Shown in pieces: positions 34,911 through 46,332 of a stretch of DNA of 64,000 nucleotides. Source of the stretch: Gnetum montanum (taxonomy: Eukaryota; Streptophyta; Gnetopsida; Gnetales; Gnetaceae); contig MNCI01009661.1 of NCBI GenBank assembly GCA_015680685.1, positions 131,448 to 195,447 on the forward strand. The letters run 5' to 3'. How positions within the stretch are numbered: position 1 is the stretch's first letter; every line of letters starts with the position of its first letter. The notes under the pieces are model-generated. The model did not search any database. It had not been told where the DNA came from and saw nothing but the letters and a program-made list of their open reading frames with translations. Made by a program: the position numbers and the translations under genes.

Positions 34911-35711
34911 GTTGGTGTTGGAGGTGGTCTAGGATGCACATAAGTAGGCAATGTGAAGAAATAGCAATAATAAATGGGATAGGTTTTAGGCATAGTGATA
35001 GTTGTAGGGCATGGAGGTTTGTAGCACACAATAGTAATGATTCATGTGGCAAGGTACTAAGCGATGCAATGTTTGGCAGTGAGCATAGTAGGGTAGTGCT
35101 AGGTAGAACATGGGTAGGAGAGCAATGGTAAGCATGTAGGAGAATTGCAATAGGTGCATGCGATGGTCGTTGTAGATCAACAAGTGGTTGCGAAGTGGTG
35201 ACACATCATGGTTGCAGTTGCTATCGACCGTTGGGGCTATCCCTTACTAGGCCCTTGGCTATCAGTAGTTAGTTGGCCAGGCCTATAGGCCCTATTGAGC
35301 CAATGCATGGTGGTCCTACTGTGGCCAGCAGTAGCATCGGTCATAGCCCTTCCAAAGGTTGTTTTTTAATATAAATTTTAAAAAATGATTGGGGCTTAGG
35401 GTTGAACCTGAGACCTACCACCTATTTTTTTAAAAAAATTAAAAATCAAAATTTAAAAAACACTATTTTAATTTTAAAATTGCATATAACCTGAGAAATG
35501 TTGTATCTCCCAAACTATAAGTCAGATTTTGACGAAATTGGTACTGATGGAATTGTCTTGAAGAGCACTATGCATTAAGAAAGAGATAACATTGTTTTGG
35601 GGAACCTAGAAATCACAAAATCCAAAATATTAAGCATTATTTTTAGTTAATTATTGATTAACTTAAGTTAAAACTTCCTCTTTACTCCTACTAAGATTCT
35701 TACTATTCTAT

Positions 35712-35719
35712 TATAAATA
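35712..35719 (+). promoter_or_regulatory. Possible TATA box for the plus-strand gene remnant
   Basis: TATAAATA lies about 490 bases upstream of the first proposed exon. The stretch in between could hold a leader and an intron. Confidence 0.35.
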
Positions 35720-36200
35720 TGAGAAGAAGAAATACTTTTTCCATCACAAATCAATATCAATGGAAGATTGAAGGATTTCATCAATGGAGAAGCTTGAATT
35801 TTTCTACCATTAAAGGATTCTAACCATCATCATCATGGCCTTAAAGCATCAGGCTTCTTCTTAACCTCAAGCTCTTTCAAGTAGCTCTCAATTGGCCACT
35901 ATTATTTTACATCAAAATAATGTACTCTTTGTTTTTTATTGTATCCATAGCTTACTTGGGAAGGAGAGGTTTTAGTACCTTACTTGATTGTATCCATGGA
36001 ATAATATGAACAGTATAATAGTAATAAAAGTTCCACTTTCTAATTAGTTTTTGGAATAGTAACAATCATTCCTTCTAATATTTAAATAGTCTTAGATTTT
36101 CACTGAGGGGAGGATTCTTTAATTCCATCAATTTTCTTTCCTAATTTTAAATTATTTGATCAAAAGAATTATCCAATTATGTTATTAATTCTGTTGTTAG

Positions 36201-37691
36201 CAAAAGCCAATTTATCATCATCTAAACAAATGTTTTAGTCGCTACAATCCCCATTTATGTTGTAAATTTCTTGAAGAGGATAGAGCTATAAGGGATATAA
36301 TCGAGGGTCCCAAGAAAGGTTAGATGGCTTTGTAATAGGCTTAGAAGCAAGAGGAAACCAATGAGGTATGTATGTATATATATATATATATATATATTAT
36401 TTTCTTATTATTAATTATGTATTTTTAAATGTATTTGATAGTTTAACCTAGGTTACAGAATGAATTAATTTAGAGTGCCCAAGCTAGAGCTACACAAGTT
36501 GAAGATGTTCAAGGTACTTCCACCTTTGGTATGGTTCAACCATGAGAATAAGTCTCAATTACCACTTACAAGGTATATATATATATATATATAACTTAGT
36601 TTAATGCCTTATTTTTCTTTTTTTACAAAAGCAGCATATTGGGAAAGGTTCTTGTAGCCCATTGGTTATACAAAAAAACCAACAACAAACACAACAACAA
36701 TCTCAACAAGAAAGTACAAGATAGGATAAAGGAAAGGAACAAAAGGTAAGTTTTGATTATTTGAAGGTTTAAATACTTCTCTTTTTTCTTTCTTGTGTCT
36801 TGTATGATGTTGATCTTTTTGTAATGCAGATGTTTATGGACTTATGATACTTTATCTAAGAGATGGATAGAGATAATACAGGTGCCACTTTTGAATAAAC
36901 TTCCATCCTTTCATCTTCCATTCCTTCATCTAGATCACCATGGATGCCATCTATCCTAGATTCCTTTCCATAGATAGCATTGACACTAGCTCTTAGATAT
37001 ATTCCACTAATTCCTTCTGTTTCTATCTTGGGTTCTTCTTATTTGGTGGGATAAATAGTGGTGGCTGCTAAAGAAAAACTTGTGCTTCTTTAGATTCTTA
37101 GTAAGTGGATTTTTAATAAAAAATGCTAATATATTCATAATAATGTCTATCACTTACAGTTGTCCTAGTTATGCAACTTCAAGGTAGACTATGATTTGGT
37201 ACAGGTTGGAGTTCCATCATCTTTGCATCTAATTCTTGAGGATGCTTTAGAAGTTTTCAAAGATCTTGAGAAACTCTAAGGAGAATTGGAGAGTGCTATG
37301 TGCCTAGCTTGCTATTTGAAGACCCACAAATAGTATCTTCAAATCAACAACAATTGGCTTAAGGTAAATAGTTTTATTCTTTTCTCTTTCCTTTTTCCCT
37401 TTTTTCTTAATAACTCATAATTTTAATCTTGTTTATGCAAAGGAAATAGAAGGAATGATAAAAAGACATGGATGATCAACTAATTCAGATGGATATGTTA
37501 AACACCCAACTCAATAGGAAGGAGGAATCAATGATTGCAGTAAGGAGTGCATAAAGTACATCAAATAATTGTGTGATAGGTTGGGTGGATAGAAGGTAGT
37601 GCTTAGCAAGAAGGATGCCATTGATGAATAAAGGAAAGCACAACTAAAGATAGTCATAGATATTCTCGACTCATTCAATCACAACAAATGA
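36201..37691 (+). pseudogene. Decayed six-exon gene of unknown function
   Basis: Proposed exons: 36201-36365, 36459-36572, 36635-36745, 36830-37100, 37160-37363 and about 37442-37691, ending in TGA. All introns are 57-93 bases and run GT to AG; the first two begin with TA-rich microsatellite tracts. Exon 1 includes IYHHLNKCFSRYNPHLCCKF and FLEEDRAIRDIIEGPKKG. Exon 3 has a Gln-rich run (QQQTQQQSQQE). Exon 5 reads VPSSLHLILEDALEVFKDL. Exon 6 ends KIVIDILDSFNHNK. Stops sit at sites that fit Trp or Gln by one transition. A 5' part is probably missing. I do not recognise the protein. It runs opposite to the chromovirus around it. Confidence 0.6.
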
Positions 37692-37864
37692 TCATTGTTG
37701 TTTTCTTTATTCCTTTTATTTCAATTCTTCCTCATTCTTGTATTCTGCTTCTTTCTTTTCTATTGCTTCTTCCCTTACTTATATTCTGATTGGATGTACT
37801 TCTATTACAAAATAATAAAAATTAGATAATATTTTTTTCCACTTTGGCTCCTAAATCATGGTTT

Positions 37865-37876
37865 GCTCTGATACCA
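37865..37876 (-). other. Primer binding site, initiator tRNA-Met type
   Basis: The minus strand reads TGGTATCAGAGC, two bases after the LTR at 37879. This is the standard site complementary to the 3' end of initiator tRNA-Met. It shows that 37879-38386 is the 5' LTR of the element to its left. Confidence 0.9.
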
Positions 37877-37878
37877 AA

Positions 37879-38386
37879 TGTGACATCCCGTTCCTGGATG
37901 TCATATAGAAATGATTGCTTAATTTATCACATTCATTGTATTCTTAAATAATATAATGAAAACATTATAAAATACTTGATAATTGTATTAACTAGTAAAT
38001 GAATAATTGGTACATGAAATAGAAAAAAAAGTGGAAAAATTTTATTAATAGGAGAGAGTGTATTGTAACGCCCCTTGGGTTATCTTCCCATGCCACTTAA
38101 TCCTTAGAGGCAATTTGGCATTGCCACCATAGTTAGGTTGTCTAGCCAATGGGATGATTAGTTCCTTCTTGTCCCACTTCACCTATCTCCCATCACTTAC
38201 CTTTCCAAGCTCCACAACTCCATGTTGATACGACCTCTAAACTCAGCCTTAAATGACATAGGTCAAACCCATTCTACATGGACACATGAATAGTTGTAAC
38301 TCCTCATAATGAGGTACCCATTCATTTAAAAGTTAATTACATTGCTACAATTTGTTTCCACCATTAACAAGGGATGGGATGTTACA
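37879..38386 (-). repeat. Chromovirus 5' LTR, shared with a second copy
   Basis: It pairs with 28519-29028 and has the inverted ends TGTGACATCCC / GGGATGTTACA. On its right side comes a polypurine tract and element sequence again, so it also acts as the 3' LTR of a second, truncated copy. Confidence 0.9.
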
Positions 38387-38815
38387 ATCTACCCCCCTTA
38401 AGCATCTAGCTGGTCCTTAAGTGCTTCCTCTATATCCAGCTACTTAGTTGCTACTTCTTCATTGTGCTACTCAACTTCAACTTCTTTATTATCCTCATTA
38501 CCATCTATATAAATAGAAGAACAAAAATTATAAAATATAATTATTAAATCCATAATAAATACAATTTATCATTCATTATCATGATGATCAAAAGTTGGGG
38601 GTAAGTATCAAGAATAAATTCCCTATTTTCCCAAGTCTACTAATCACAATTTGACCATTGAACAAGTACTTTGTTGATAGTTTTATTTTGTAACTTCCTG
38701 GTTCAATGATTCTTAATTGCAATGGGTTTAACTTCAAAGCTAGCATTGGATTGCAATGGCAAGGTATTCTAGTCTAGCACATATGATACATCACTTTCAT
38801 GAAATTTCTTTAATC
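38387..38815 (-). pseudogene. Truncated second chromovirus copy
   Basis: This aligns with 29029-29460 (polypurine tract, 3' spacer and chromodomain end). It stops at about 38815 (CATGAAATTTCTTTAA), after which the sequence is unrelated. It is the rest of a tandem copy after deletion or breakage. Confidence 0.85.
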
Positions 38816-40950
38816 CTATCATATTTATCATACCCATGTACATGTTTGTCATTAGCCTGTGAGTTTGTTCTACATGTTTTCTTTGGGAATTATATATATT
38901 ATTATTTTTTTCATGATATTATTTATGGTGGCTTAATGCCTAAGTATTTCACATGATTTTTACCATTGTTGTAGTCCAACATGTTTTGGTATATGCACCC
39001 CTAAGACTCACGAAGATAACATCATTAGAACATTTGCTTAATCTTGAACTTGAAAGCCTCCTTTGAAGGAAGATTCAGACATGACATGGTCACATACTAG
39101 AGTTGCAAGTATGGAACATGCATAACATTTGGTAGTTAAATAAAAACTGAAGAATATTTCAAAGATCATTAATCATACCTAAGAGGTCTTCCATTCAACA
39201 AGCATTCTAGGAAAGTCTTCTTACTAGTGATCATGTCCTCTCATCTCAAAGTGGTAGTTTAGTAATGTATCTTGTGTCAAAGTATTTACACAGTTGTATT
39301 TCTTCACATTTTCTCTATCATGTGTATAGTTATAGTCATTGTATCTTAAGTGTCAAAGCTATGTAACTAGCTTTATTCAATTGTGGAAAAATGATGAGGC
39401 ATCCAGTGGTAATTTGTATGTCAATTTTAAGGCCTAGATCTAGAAAGTATTTCTTGAGCTCTATGTTTAGAGTCTAGTGGGTTTGGTATAGGTTATTGAT
39501 TTTTTGAGATGCATACTTACCTCTTAGATCATAATTCAAGATTGCATGCATATTTCCAAGCTTATTAGGATGATTCTAGCTTCATTTGAATGTCTTAAGG
39601 TTTTTTTTAGCATGTTCCCTTAAGCTTCAGTTTGCATCCATGATTGAGTGTGAAAAGTGTAATTTTGGAATGGATGTGCTAACTATCTTGCATCAACATA
39701 GGAGTACTAACACACCTTCTAATTGGTTTGGTTTGCTTGATTTTTTCTCATCATGTACCCATGGCTAGCTTTAGCTATGTCAGTGAGGCTTCTTTGATGC
39801 TTAAGCACTAATGAATTCTATTTCTACACAAAAGCTATAAATAATCAATGTGAGTACTTCTACCTAACTAATTCATACTTAGAAATTTATAAGAGATTTT
39901 GGTATTTAGTGATGTAAAGATCTCTTCCTCCCTTAGGTATGTTCAACTTCTTTCCTACTTTTTGTGTTTTTAAGTCATTGCTTTAATAAGTATGGCTAGA
40001 CTCTACGATAGTGCTACTATGCTTACATAGTTTGGAACCATTTGGTCGATGCAAAGTCTAGTGTTTATGTAGTGAATAAAGCTTAATATTTTTCCCTTGT
40101 TCTACCATTGATGCCATAAACATTAAAAAAAAAACATTCATAAAACATTAAAATCATAAAGATATTTCTTTAATTTACATTTTTATGAGTTGTGGTGATT
40201 TGAACTTATTCAAGTAGGTTATGACTATATGGCACGGTGTTGGGAAATTGAGATTATGACTAAGAGTACTTTTTATTGCATTTTTTATGTGATGTTGCAC
40301 TTGTCCCTTTGGATTGTGACATATGTAAGCATGTCTAAGCGTTGCACCTATTCCCATGATGGATTGTAGTGCATGGGTATTCATTATTATTTTTTCTCTT
40401 TATAATTCTAAAATTAATAAATGTCATAAATATTTTATTTCTCTTTTTCACCATGATAACATGGGTCTAAATTGTATTATATGTATTATAATATCTTTAA
40501 ATGACATATATAAGTGTTCTTAGCAATCAACTCAAGCATCATCTAAATTGCACCCCAATTTGAATGATGTGTCCATTTGGTCTAAAACTAGTGGAAACCC
40601 CATCACTTTGAAACTTCAATGAGTTTGTTATCATGTTTAGTTCTACATGAAAAAAATTATTTTTTTGAAATGTCTTTAATTTTTTCATTTGTATCAACAT
40701 TAATGGGTTTGATGTTTCCCTTATTTACTTATTCCTTTATGAAATAGTATGTTATGTCTATATTTTTTTAACTTATTATGATGGACATATTTTTTGGATA
40801 GTTGGATGGAAATGGTGTTGTCATAAAATAATTTAATTGGGAGATCTACTTGGAATGCAAACTGAGTCATAAGATTCTTGAGATAATATATTGAATACAC
40901 TCAACCATGTCTATGAATTCAGATTTACAAGTTATGAGGTTAATAGAAGT
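38816..40950. other. Unclassified A/T-rich DNA, probably copia 3' part
   Basis: No domain was recognised. It lies downstream of a minus-strand copia RT, so it may hold that element's 3' end and LTR. Open frames here are short and not convincing. Confidence 0.3.
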
Positions 40951-41650
40951 TTATTTCTTTGATTTCCAATATATTATATGAACCCCATGAAGTATTATAG
41001 TTAATAATGTTGACTTTTTATCATTGTGATTTTCATCCTAATCAGCATTTGAATAGGTATATAATTTTCCTTTGTATAGATAATTCCATGATACATGTTG
41101 CTTTTAATATATTTCAAAAAGTTCATAAGTACATTATAGTAGCTCTACCTTGGTTTTTGCATGAATCATGATAAATAAGTTCAAAACTCAAGATCTAGTC
41201 TTATGTGATAAAAACATCTAAGGGTTTTATTTATACTTCTATATTATTTTATGTCAATAATATTTTTGTTGTCCTTATGATCACATTTTATGTTGTGAGG
41301 AAGACAAGTTTTGGTGGTTTTTCATGGTTGATTTTGTATTTTTCTAGCATGGAGGTAGCATATTTAGTTTGATGAATTTTAATTCCCTTCTTGTCTTAAT
41401 CAACATATATTTCAAGAAAATATTATAGTTCACATAAATATTTCATTTCAAATTTACTTTTCAACTAATCTTTGAATTCCTCTATTAACTTATTATTGGT
41501 GGCTATTAAAAAAAGATGATCTACATAAATAAAGATAATAATGAAGTTCTTGTCATCATGTCTATAGCATAATATTGGTTCGAACATACAAGATGAATAT
41601 CCTTTTTTTAACAAGTATTTATTGATTCTATGAAATCATGCCTTGGAGAT
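40950..41650 (-). pseudogene. Ty1/copia reverse transcriptase and RNase H start
   Basis: The minus strand reads FIIIFIYVDHLFLIATNN at about 41549-41496, the copia YVDDL box with the second Asp now His. Then come LIEEFKD, LKSKFEMKYLCEL, YFLEIYVD, IKIHQTKYATSMLEKY and, lower down, LKYIKSNMYHGIIYTKEN. Stops are frequent. The motif order is that of copia elements. Confidence 0.75.
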
Positions 41651-42975
41651 TCCTTTAATTCATGAAATACTTTATTTTATTTACATACTTTGTCTTCTTT
41701 TCTTTTTATGACATATCTTTTAGGTTTAGACACATATACCTCCTAATTTATACTACCATTAAGGAATGTTGGGTTTACATCCTTTTGATGGAGTTTGATA
41801 TCATGATGAGAAGTTATGGAGAGGATAGGCTTGATTATTTTAACCCTTGATACTAGAGAAAATATCTCCTTATAGTTAATGTGTTTCTTTTATTGAAAGA
41901 CTCTCTATTCACAAGTATTATTTTGTTTTTAATGATTAAACTTGTTTCATTAAATTTGATTTTGTACAACCTTTTTTAATTTATTAACTTTTTTCCTTTT
42001 GTTTGCATACTACTTTCTAAGTTTGATTTTTCATAATTTCTTTATATTTGCTATCCATGGCTTTTCTTAATTCTTTAATTTTTAGAGCTTCTTCTACATT
42101 TTTTCATTCTTAGGTACAAACTTACATGAATACTATTCATGATGGTTGTGGTCATGGTTATGGTCATGCTTCAATATCCATTAGGAAGGGTTTCATTTTG
42201 AGAAGGCATTTGATCATGTGTTTGAGACTTCTTTTTTAACTTTCATCTATACCGTTTAATTGTACATTGTATTCAAACATGATTTGGTGGAATATTCCTT
42301 ACTTAATACAAAATTCTATAAATTTATTGTTTGTAAATTTTTTCCCTTTGCTGGTTCTTATGGATTTGATGGTATGATTCATAATATTTTGAATCAGATT
42401 GTAGTACTCTTGGAATTTTTGGAAAGAATCATAATTTATTTTCAAATTGTAAGTCCACCTATATTTAGTATAATCATCTATAATTTCAATGAAGTAGTTG
42501 GTTCCTCAAATAGATGTAGTTGCCATGAGGCCTATCAAATGAATGAGTTTAAGATGTAATTTTTTTCATTCCATTTATTATATGCGGAGAGTAGGTTTGG
42601 TTTTCTTCTATATAAATTTCACACGATATTAGGAACATATTTTACATTCAAGCAAATTATGTTTTTTAATTTTACCATCTTCTCAATGTCTCTTATGCCA
42701 TATCTTGACTTCTTATTCTAATTTTGGAATTGCTATGTGTTTAGTTTTTTAGGCTTCCTTTAATTTTTTATGCTACTTATTTTCTTTTAATTTCATGAGT
42801 TTTTGGTTCCAAGTTTGGAATTGTTTTTCATAGTTCAAATAGTAGATTTCATTACTAAAAGCTTTGATGCTAATGAATTTTTATTTATTAGGTTTGATTA
42901 TTACACACATGTCATTTGTGAAGCTTACATTAATGACTTTGCTAGAAACTTAATCAAGTGAAAGAATAGGATTAG
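41651..42975 (-). pseudogene. Probable copia integrase and RT N-terminal region, strongly decayed
   Basis: This lies between the protease and the RT catalytic part of the same minus-strand element, where integrase should be. Only scattered coding-like pieces were seen, and I could not place a catalytic triad. Confidence 0.35.
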
Positions 42976-43490
42976 AAAGAATGTGAACATACTAGAATTG
43001 GGTAATGATAATATCATTATTCTTAGGAAGTCTAACAATGTAATCTTCCATTCCCTAAATTTTTGAGTAGTTTCCATCCCAAATTTTCATGCTTCCAAGG
43101 AAGCTAGGTTTGTAGTTCAGAAGATATTGTTTATGAAGCATGATATGATTTAAATAGCCACTATCTATTATCCATGAGTCATTTCTAAGGTTCATAATAG
43201 AGTGTAAGGCTTTATTATTACCTTAGTCAGAAATAATGTGAACATACTAGAATTAGGTAATGATAATAATCTTATTCTTAGGAAGTATAACAATGTAATC
43301 TCCCCTTCCATAAATTTTTGAGTAGTTTACATCTATAATTTTCATGCTTCTAAGTAAGCTAGGTTTGTAGTTCAGAAGATATTGTTTATGAAACATGATC
43401 TAATTCAAAAAAACACTATATATTGTCCATGAGTGATTTCTAATGGTCATAATAAAGTGTAGGGCTATGTTATTACCTTACTCAAATTCT
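42976..43490 (-). pseudogene. Copia protease with a 255-base tandem duplication
   Basis: The minus strand shows SWIIDSGYLNHIMLHKQYLL (about 43178-43119), which carries the D-S-G site of copia proteases. The same block, more decayed (SWTIYSVFLN), lies one repeat upstream at about 43430. Copies start near 42980 and 43235 on the plus strand. Flanking sequence fits the gag-protease order. Confidence 0.7.
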
Positions 43491-45030
43491 TCCTTATTTC
43501 TAGAGGTGCCTTCTTATATAATTTCTTCTTCTTTCTTCATTTGGTATAGTTAAAATCCAATGAATCTCATAGTAGTTTAGCATGGTATAATTATGTATTC
43601 TCTTTTAAAATTTGTAGAATGAAGCTACTATGTTATTGCTATACCTTTTTTTCTTTTTTCTCCAACTTCCCCTTGATTAATCCCTTTCTTTTAAAGTCTA
43701 AAAGCCTTCATGATTATCTTAAGTGTTACTTTCTTCATTTGATTCTGGACTTCTACTATTGAATTAACTAAATCTTCTTCCTTCTCTATATCTATCTTCT
43801 TTTCCATGTTGATTAGATAAGTATGCTTACTTAGTGGTATTGTTCTTGTTTCTTTATTTCATAATCTAAAGGGTTCTTCTTTGTGCCATTAGTTAATTAA
43901 TGATCATCATGTTCAAGTCTCTTGAAATTACAATGTTTTGCATAGTGTTCTCATATCTAGGATCTGTTTAGAGATTGTACATAATTTTGTATACTTTTTA
44001 AAGATTAGAATACCCATAGTTATACTCATTTATTCTTCTAAGGCTAATGTACATTTTGGAGAATAAAATTCTATCTATTAATCTAGTAAAATCTCCAAGT
44101 AATCAAACTCTTGTTTTTATATCAACTAATTTAATTGTCCCTTTTCATGACTTTTCTTTTATTTAAATTAGAGAAAGTTACACATGTCCTTGACACATTG
44201 ATAGAATGTAAGCCTTGATGAGATAATATTTGATACATTGTTAAGAATGATGATGGTTGAAAAATTGTATTTCTTTTTTCTATTTTTATATTTCTTCATT
44301 TAAGTCTTACTCAGATTTTCAAAGCCAGTAGTGATAATGAAGCCTATCTTAATGATATCCCAATAGTTAATAATTTCAAGGAGTCCTTATATAATTCAAG
44401 TCTAGAGATTAAAATAATGAGATCCACTAGAATTATGAAGCATTTAGGAGCATATTTTGTAGTGATCTTTCTTTAGGAGAATATACTCTAGCCCTTATAC
44501 ATATTTTGTAGAAATTTTGAAATAAATTTATGTCAAAGTAGATGATTTTTTTGATCAAAAGCTATCCATGACTTAACCAGAAGTCATGGATTATAGTATA
44601 AACTAATGATATTCTTAATGACTTCTCAATTTCTATACTAGTGAAAGAAAAGTTGTAATTTCATGTAGAGATGATGAGAATAGTGAAGAAATATGTTATT
44701 GCAACAAATTTTGTGCAATTTTGAGATGATAAGGGGATGGGAGAGTTGTTGAGTTATGTGAGAATTGTAAAATGTACAAGAAACCAATGTGGATTTGATG
44801 AAATTTAATGAAATATAAAGAATGATAAGAGAAATAGAAGAATTGGATCTATAAATTCATGTTGCCATAGGCAAAATATTAGAGGAGAATTTTTACCAAA
44901 AGGCTAATATTTAGGGATCAAGAGGTCCATGGTTTACTATTATATGGTTTAGAATTTTTTAAAATTTACTAGGATTTTAATATCTCATTGGGATAGGTTT
45001 TTAAAGCATTTTCCACAATGATTAGTACTT
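43491..45030 (-). pseudogene. Probable copia gag and leader, decayed
   Basis: This A/T-rich sequence lies upstream of the protease on the minus strand, where gag should be. Frames are broken and no zinc knuckle could be fixed. An LTR or primer site was not recognised. Confidence 0.3.
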
Positions 45031-45091
45031 ATTTACACGTAAAACATTGAAGTAAATGGCTTTCATTTACTTCAATGTTTTACATGTGAAT
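45031..45091. repeat. Long hairpin, 28-base arms
   Basis: The arm at 45031-45058 (ATTTACACGT...GTAAATG) is matched by its reverse complement at 45064-45091 with two mismatches, around the loop GCTTT. This is far better preserved than the surrounding sequence. Confidence 0.85.
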
Positions 45092-45194
45092 AGGAAATTA
45101 TCACTTATTTGGATTTAATGGAATGAGTCTTATAAGCCAATTCTACATAAATTAAAATCTTATTTTCCTAAGCATGAACAAATTATAATTTTTT

Positions 45195-45199
45195 AGCTT
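45195..45199 (+). repeat. Left target site duplication of the Athila element
   Basis: AGCTT here pairs with AGCTC at 58560-58564, directly outside the two LTRs. The one difference is a C/T transition. Confidence 0.6.
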
Positions 45200-46159
45200 T
45201 AATGAATTGTCATTGTGTTGCGTTGATGGGCCCCCATTGACATGGCCTCATTGATGAGGCCCCATCAACATAGCCCCATCTAAGTGGTGTTGCACTGTTG
45301 ATGAGGTCGCATCGACATAGCATTTCCTACATCTATGGGGCCCCATTGACATAGCTCTTGAATAATGTCTATAAATACGTGTTCATATCCATGTTTATGG
45401 AAAGTCTTATCTTAGTTGTAGCAGAGCTCTTATAGTTTCAACATTTGAAAGTTAGAATATTTCTCTGAGTGCCCATAGTAGGAGTTAGAAAGTATACAGA
45501 TCTTTATTTGGGTACTATTGTAGTTAAATAGACTAATGTGAATGACAATAAAGACAAGCCTTTTGATCAAACCTTGCAGCACTTGGAATAGATTAATGAT
45601 TCATTTATGCATTTATTGTTTTCATTAATTATGTAATTTATTAAGCTAAATTAGATTTGAAGTGACTAGTTAATTAATTAAGCTAAATAGATTAAACACA
45701 TAAGTACAACTGCTTCAAGTGTAAACATGTATTTGCTTGGTAATCCTAGTAGCATTATTGCTTGGTTTACTCAGTAGCATAGTGCTTGGTAATCCTAGTA
45801 GTGGATATGTGGGTTTAAGACATGTACAAAAAGTGGGACTGGATGCTTATGTTAGGACTAGTTAGAGATTAGTTAATTAGTTAAATTAAATTAGTTATTA
45901 AAATACTTTAATTCTCTATTTTAAGCACTAGGAGCATAAAACAGAAAATAATAAAAATCATATGCGTCGATTACACTTAACCATACTTTTGTGCATCACA
46001 AGTGTAATTAAGAAGACAATGAATGACTATTAGGGAAAAGTTCACTTCCTAAAAGACTAGTGTGCTGGAAGACATAGAGTCCATTGAATTCAATTGGATC
46101 ATGCATGAATGCTTTGTGGTTCATATGGTTGGGCATAGGGGTACCTCGACCACTCATCA
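45200..46159 (+). repeat. Athila 5' LTR
   Basis: It aligns with 57611-58559 along its length. The 3' LTR starts TGGTGAAT; here the first bases read TAATGAAT, a double G-to-A change. It ends CACTCATCA at 46159. U3 carries GATGGGGCCCC-type palindromes (45224-45350) upstream of TATAAATA at 45370-45377. Its end (GGTACCTCGACCACTCATCA) resembles the inverted LTR at 60114. Confidence 0.9.
45370..45377 (+). promoter_or_regulatory. TATA box of the Athila 5' LTR
   Basis: TATAAATA is conserved at 57781-57788 in the 3' LTR. Palindromic CCCCATC and GATGAGG repeats lie upstream. Confidence 0.65.
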
Positions 46160-46160
46160 T

Positions 46161-46181
46161 TGACACCATTTTTGGGGATTC
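46161..46181 (+). other. Primer binding site, tRNA-Asp type, decayed
   Basis: TGACACCATTTTTGGGGATTC follows the LTR after one base. It fits the complement of the plant tRNA-Asp 3' end (TGGCGCCGTTGCCGGGGATC), nearly all differences being G-to-A or C-to-T. This site is typical of Athila and Tat elements. Confidence 0.7.
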
Positions 46182-46332
46182 TTTTTTTTGAAATGTGTAC
46201 TGTCTAGGTTTAGTGAACATTATTAACATCGTTGGATGAACCCTAAGGTTAAAATCATTCTCATAATAAATATAATTATATAAGAACATTGATATTTTAT
46301 TTGTATTGCAAAATTTCTTCTTCTCACAGGCA

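Larger units (their letters stand above)
33930..37830 (+). other. Foreign insert of about 3.9 kb in the chromovirus leader
   Basis: Between gag and the primer site (both minus strand) lies sequence unlike the element. It holds repeat clusters (34440-34910), a TATA box (35712-35719) and a decayed plus-strand gene (36201-37691). No LTRs or inverted ends were recognised, so the exact borders are unknown. Confidence 0.5.

Noticed and set aside
36374-36397. TA microsatellites (also 36573-36592) as a finding
   Set aside because: These are simple repeats, common in plant introns; mentioned only as parts of the proposed introns.
45195-45206. A 12-base duplication (AGCTTTAATGAA / AGCTCTAATGAA) as the target duplication
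   Set aside because: Ty3/gypsy elements make 5-base duplications. With the LTR start set by the polypurine tract, only the first five bases are the duplication and the rest is chance similarity.
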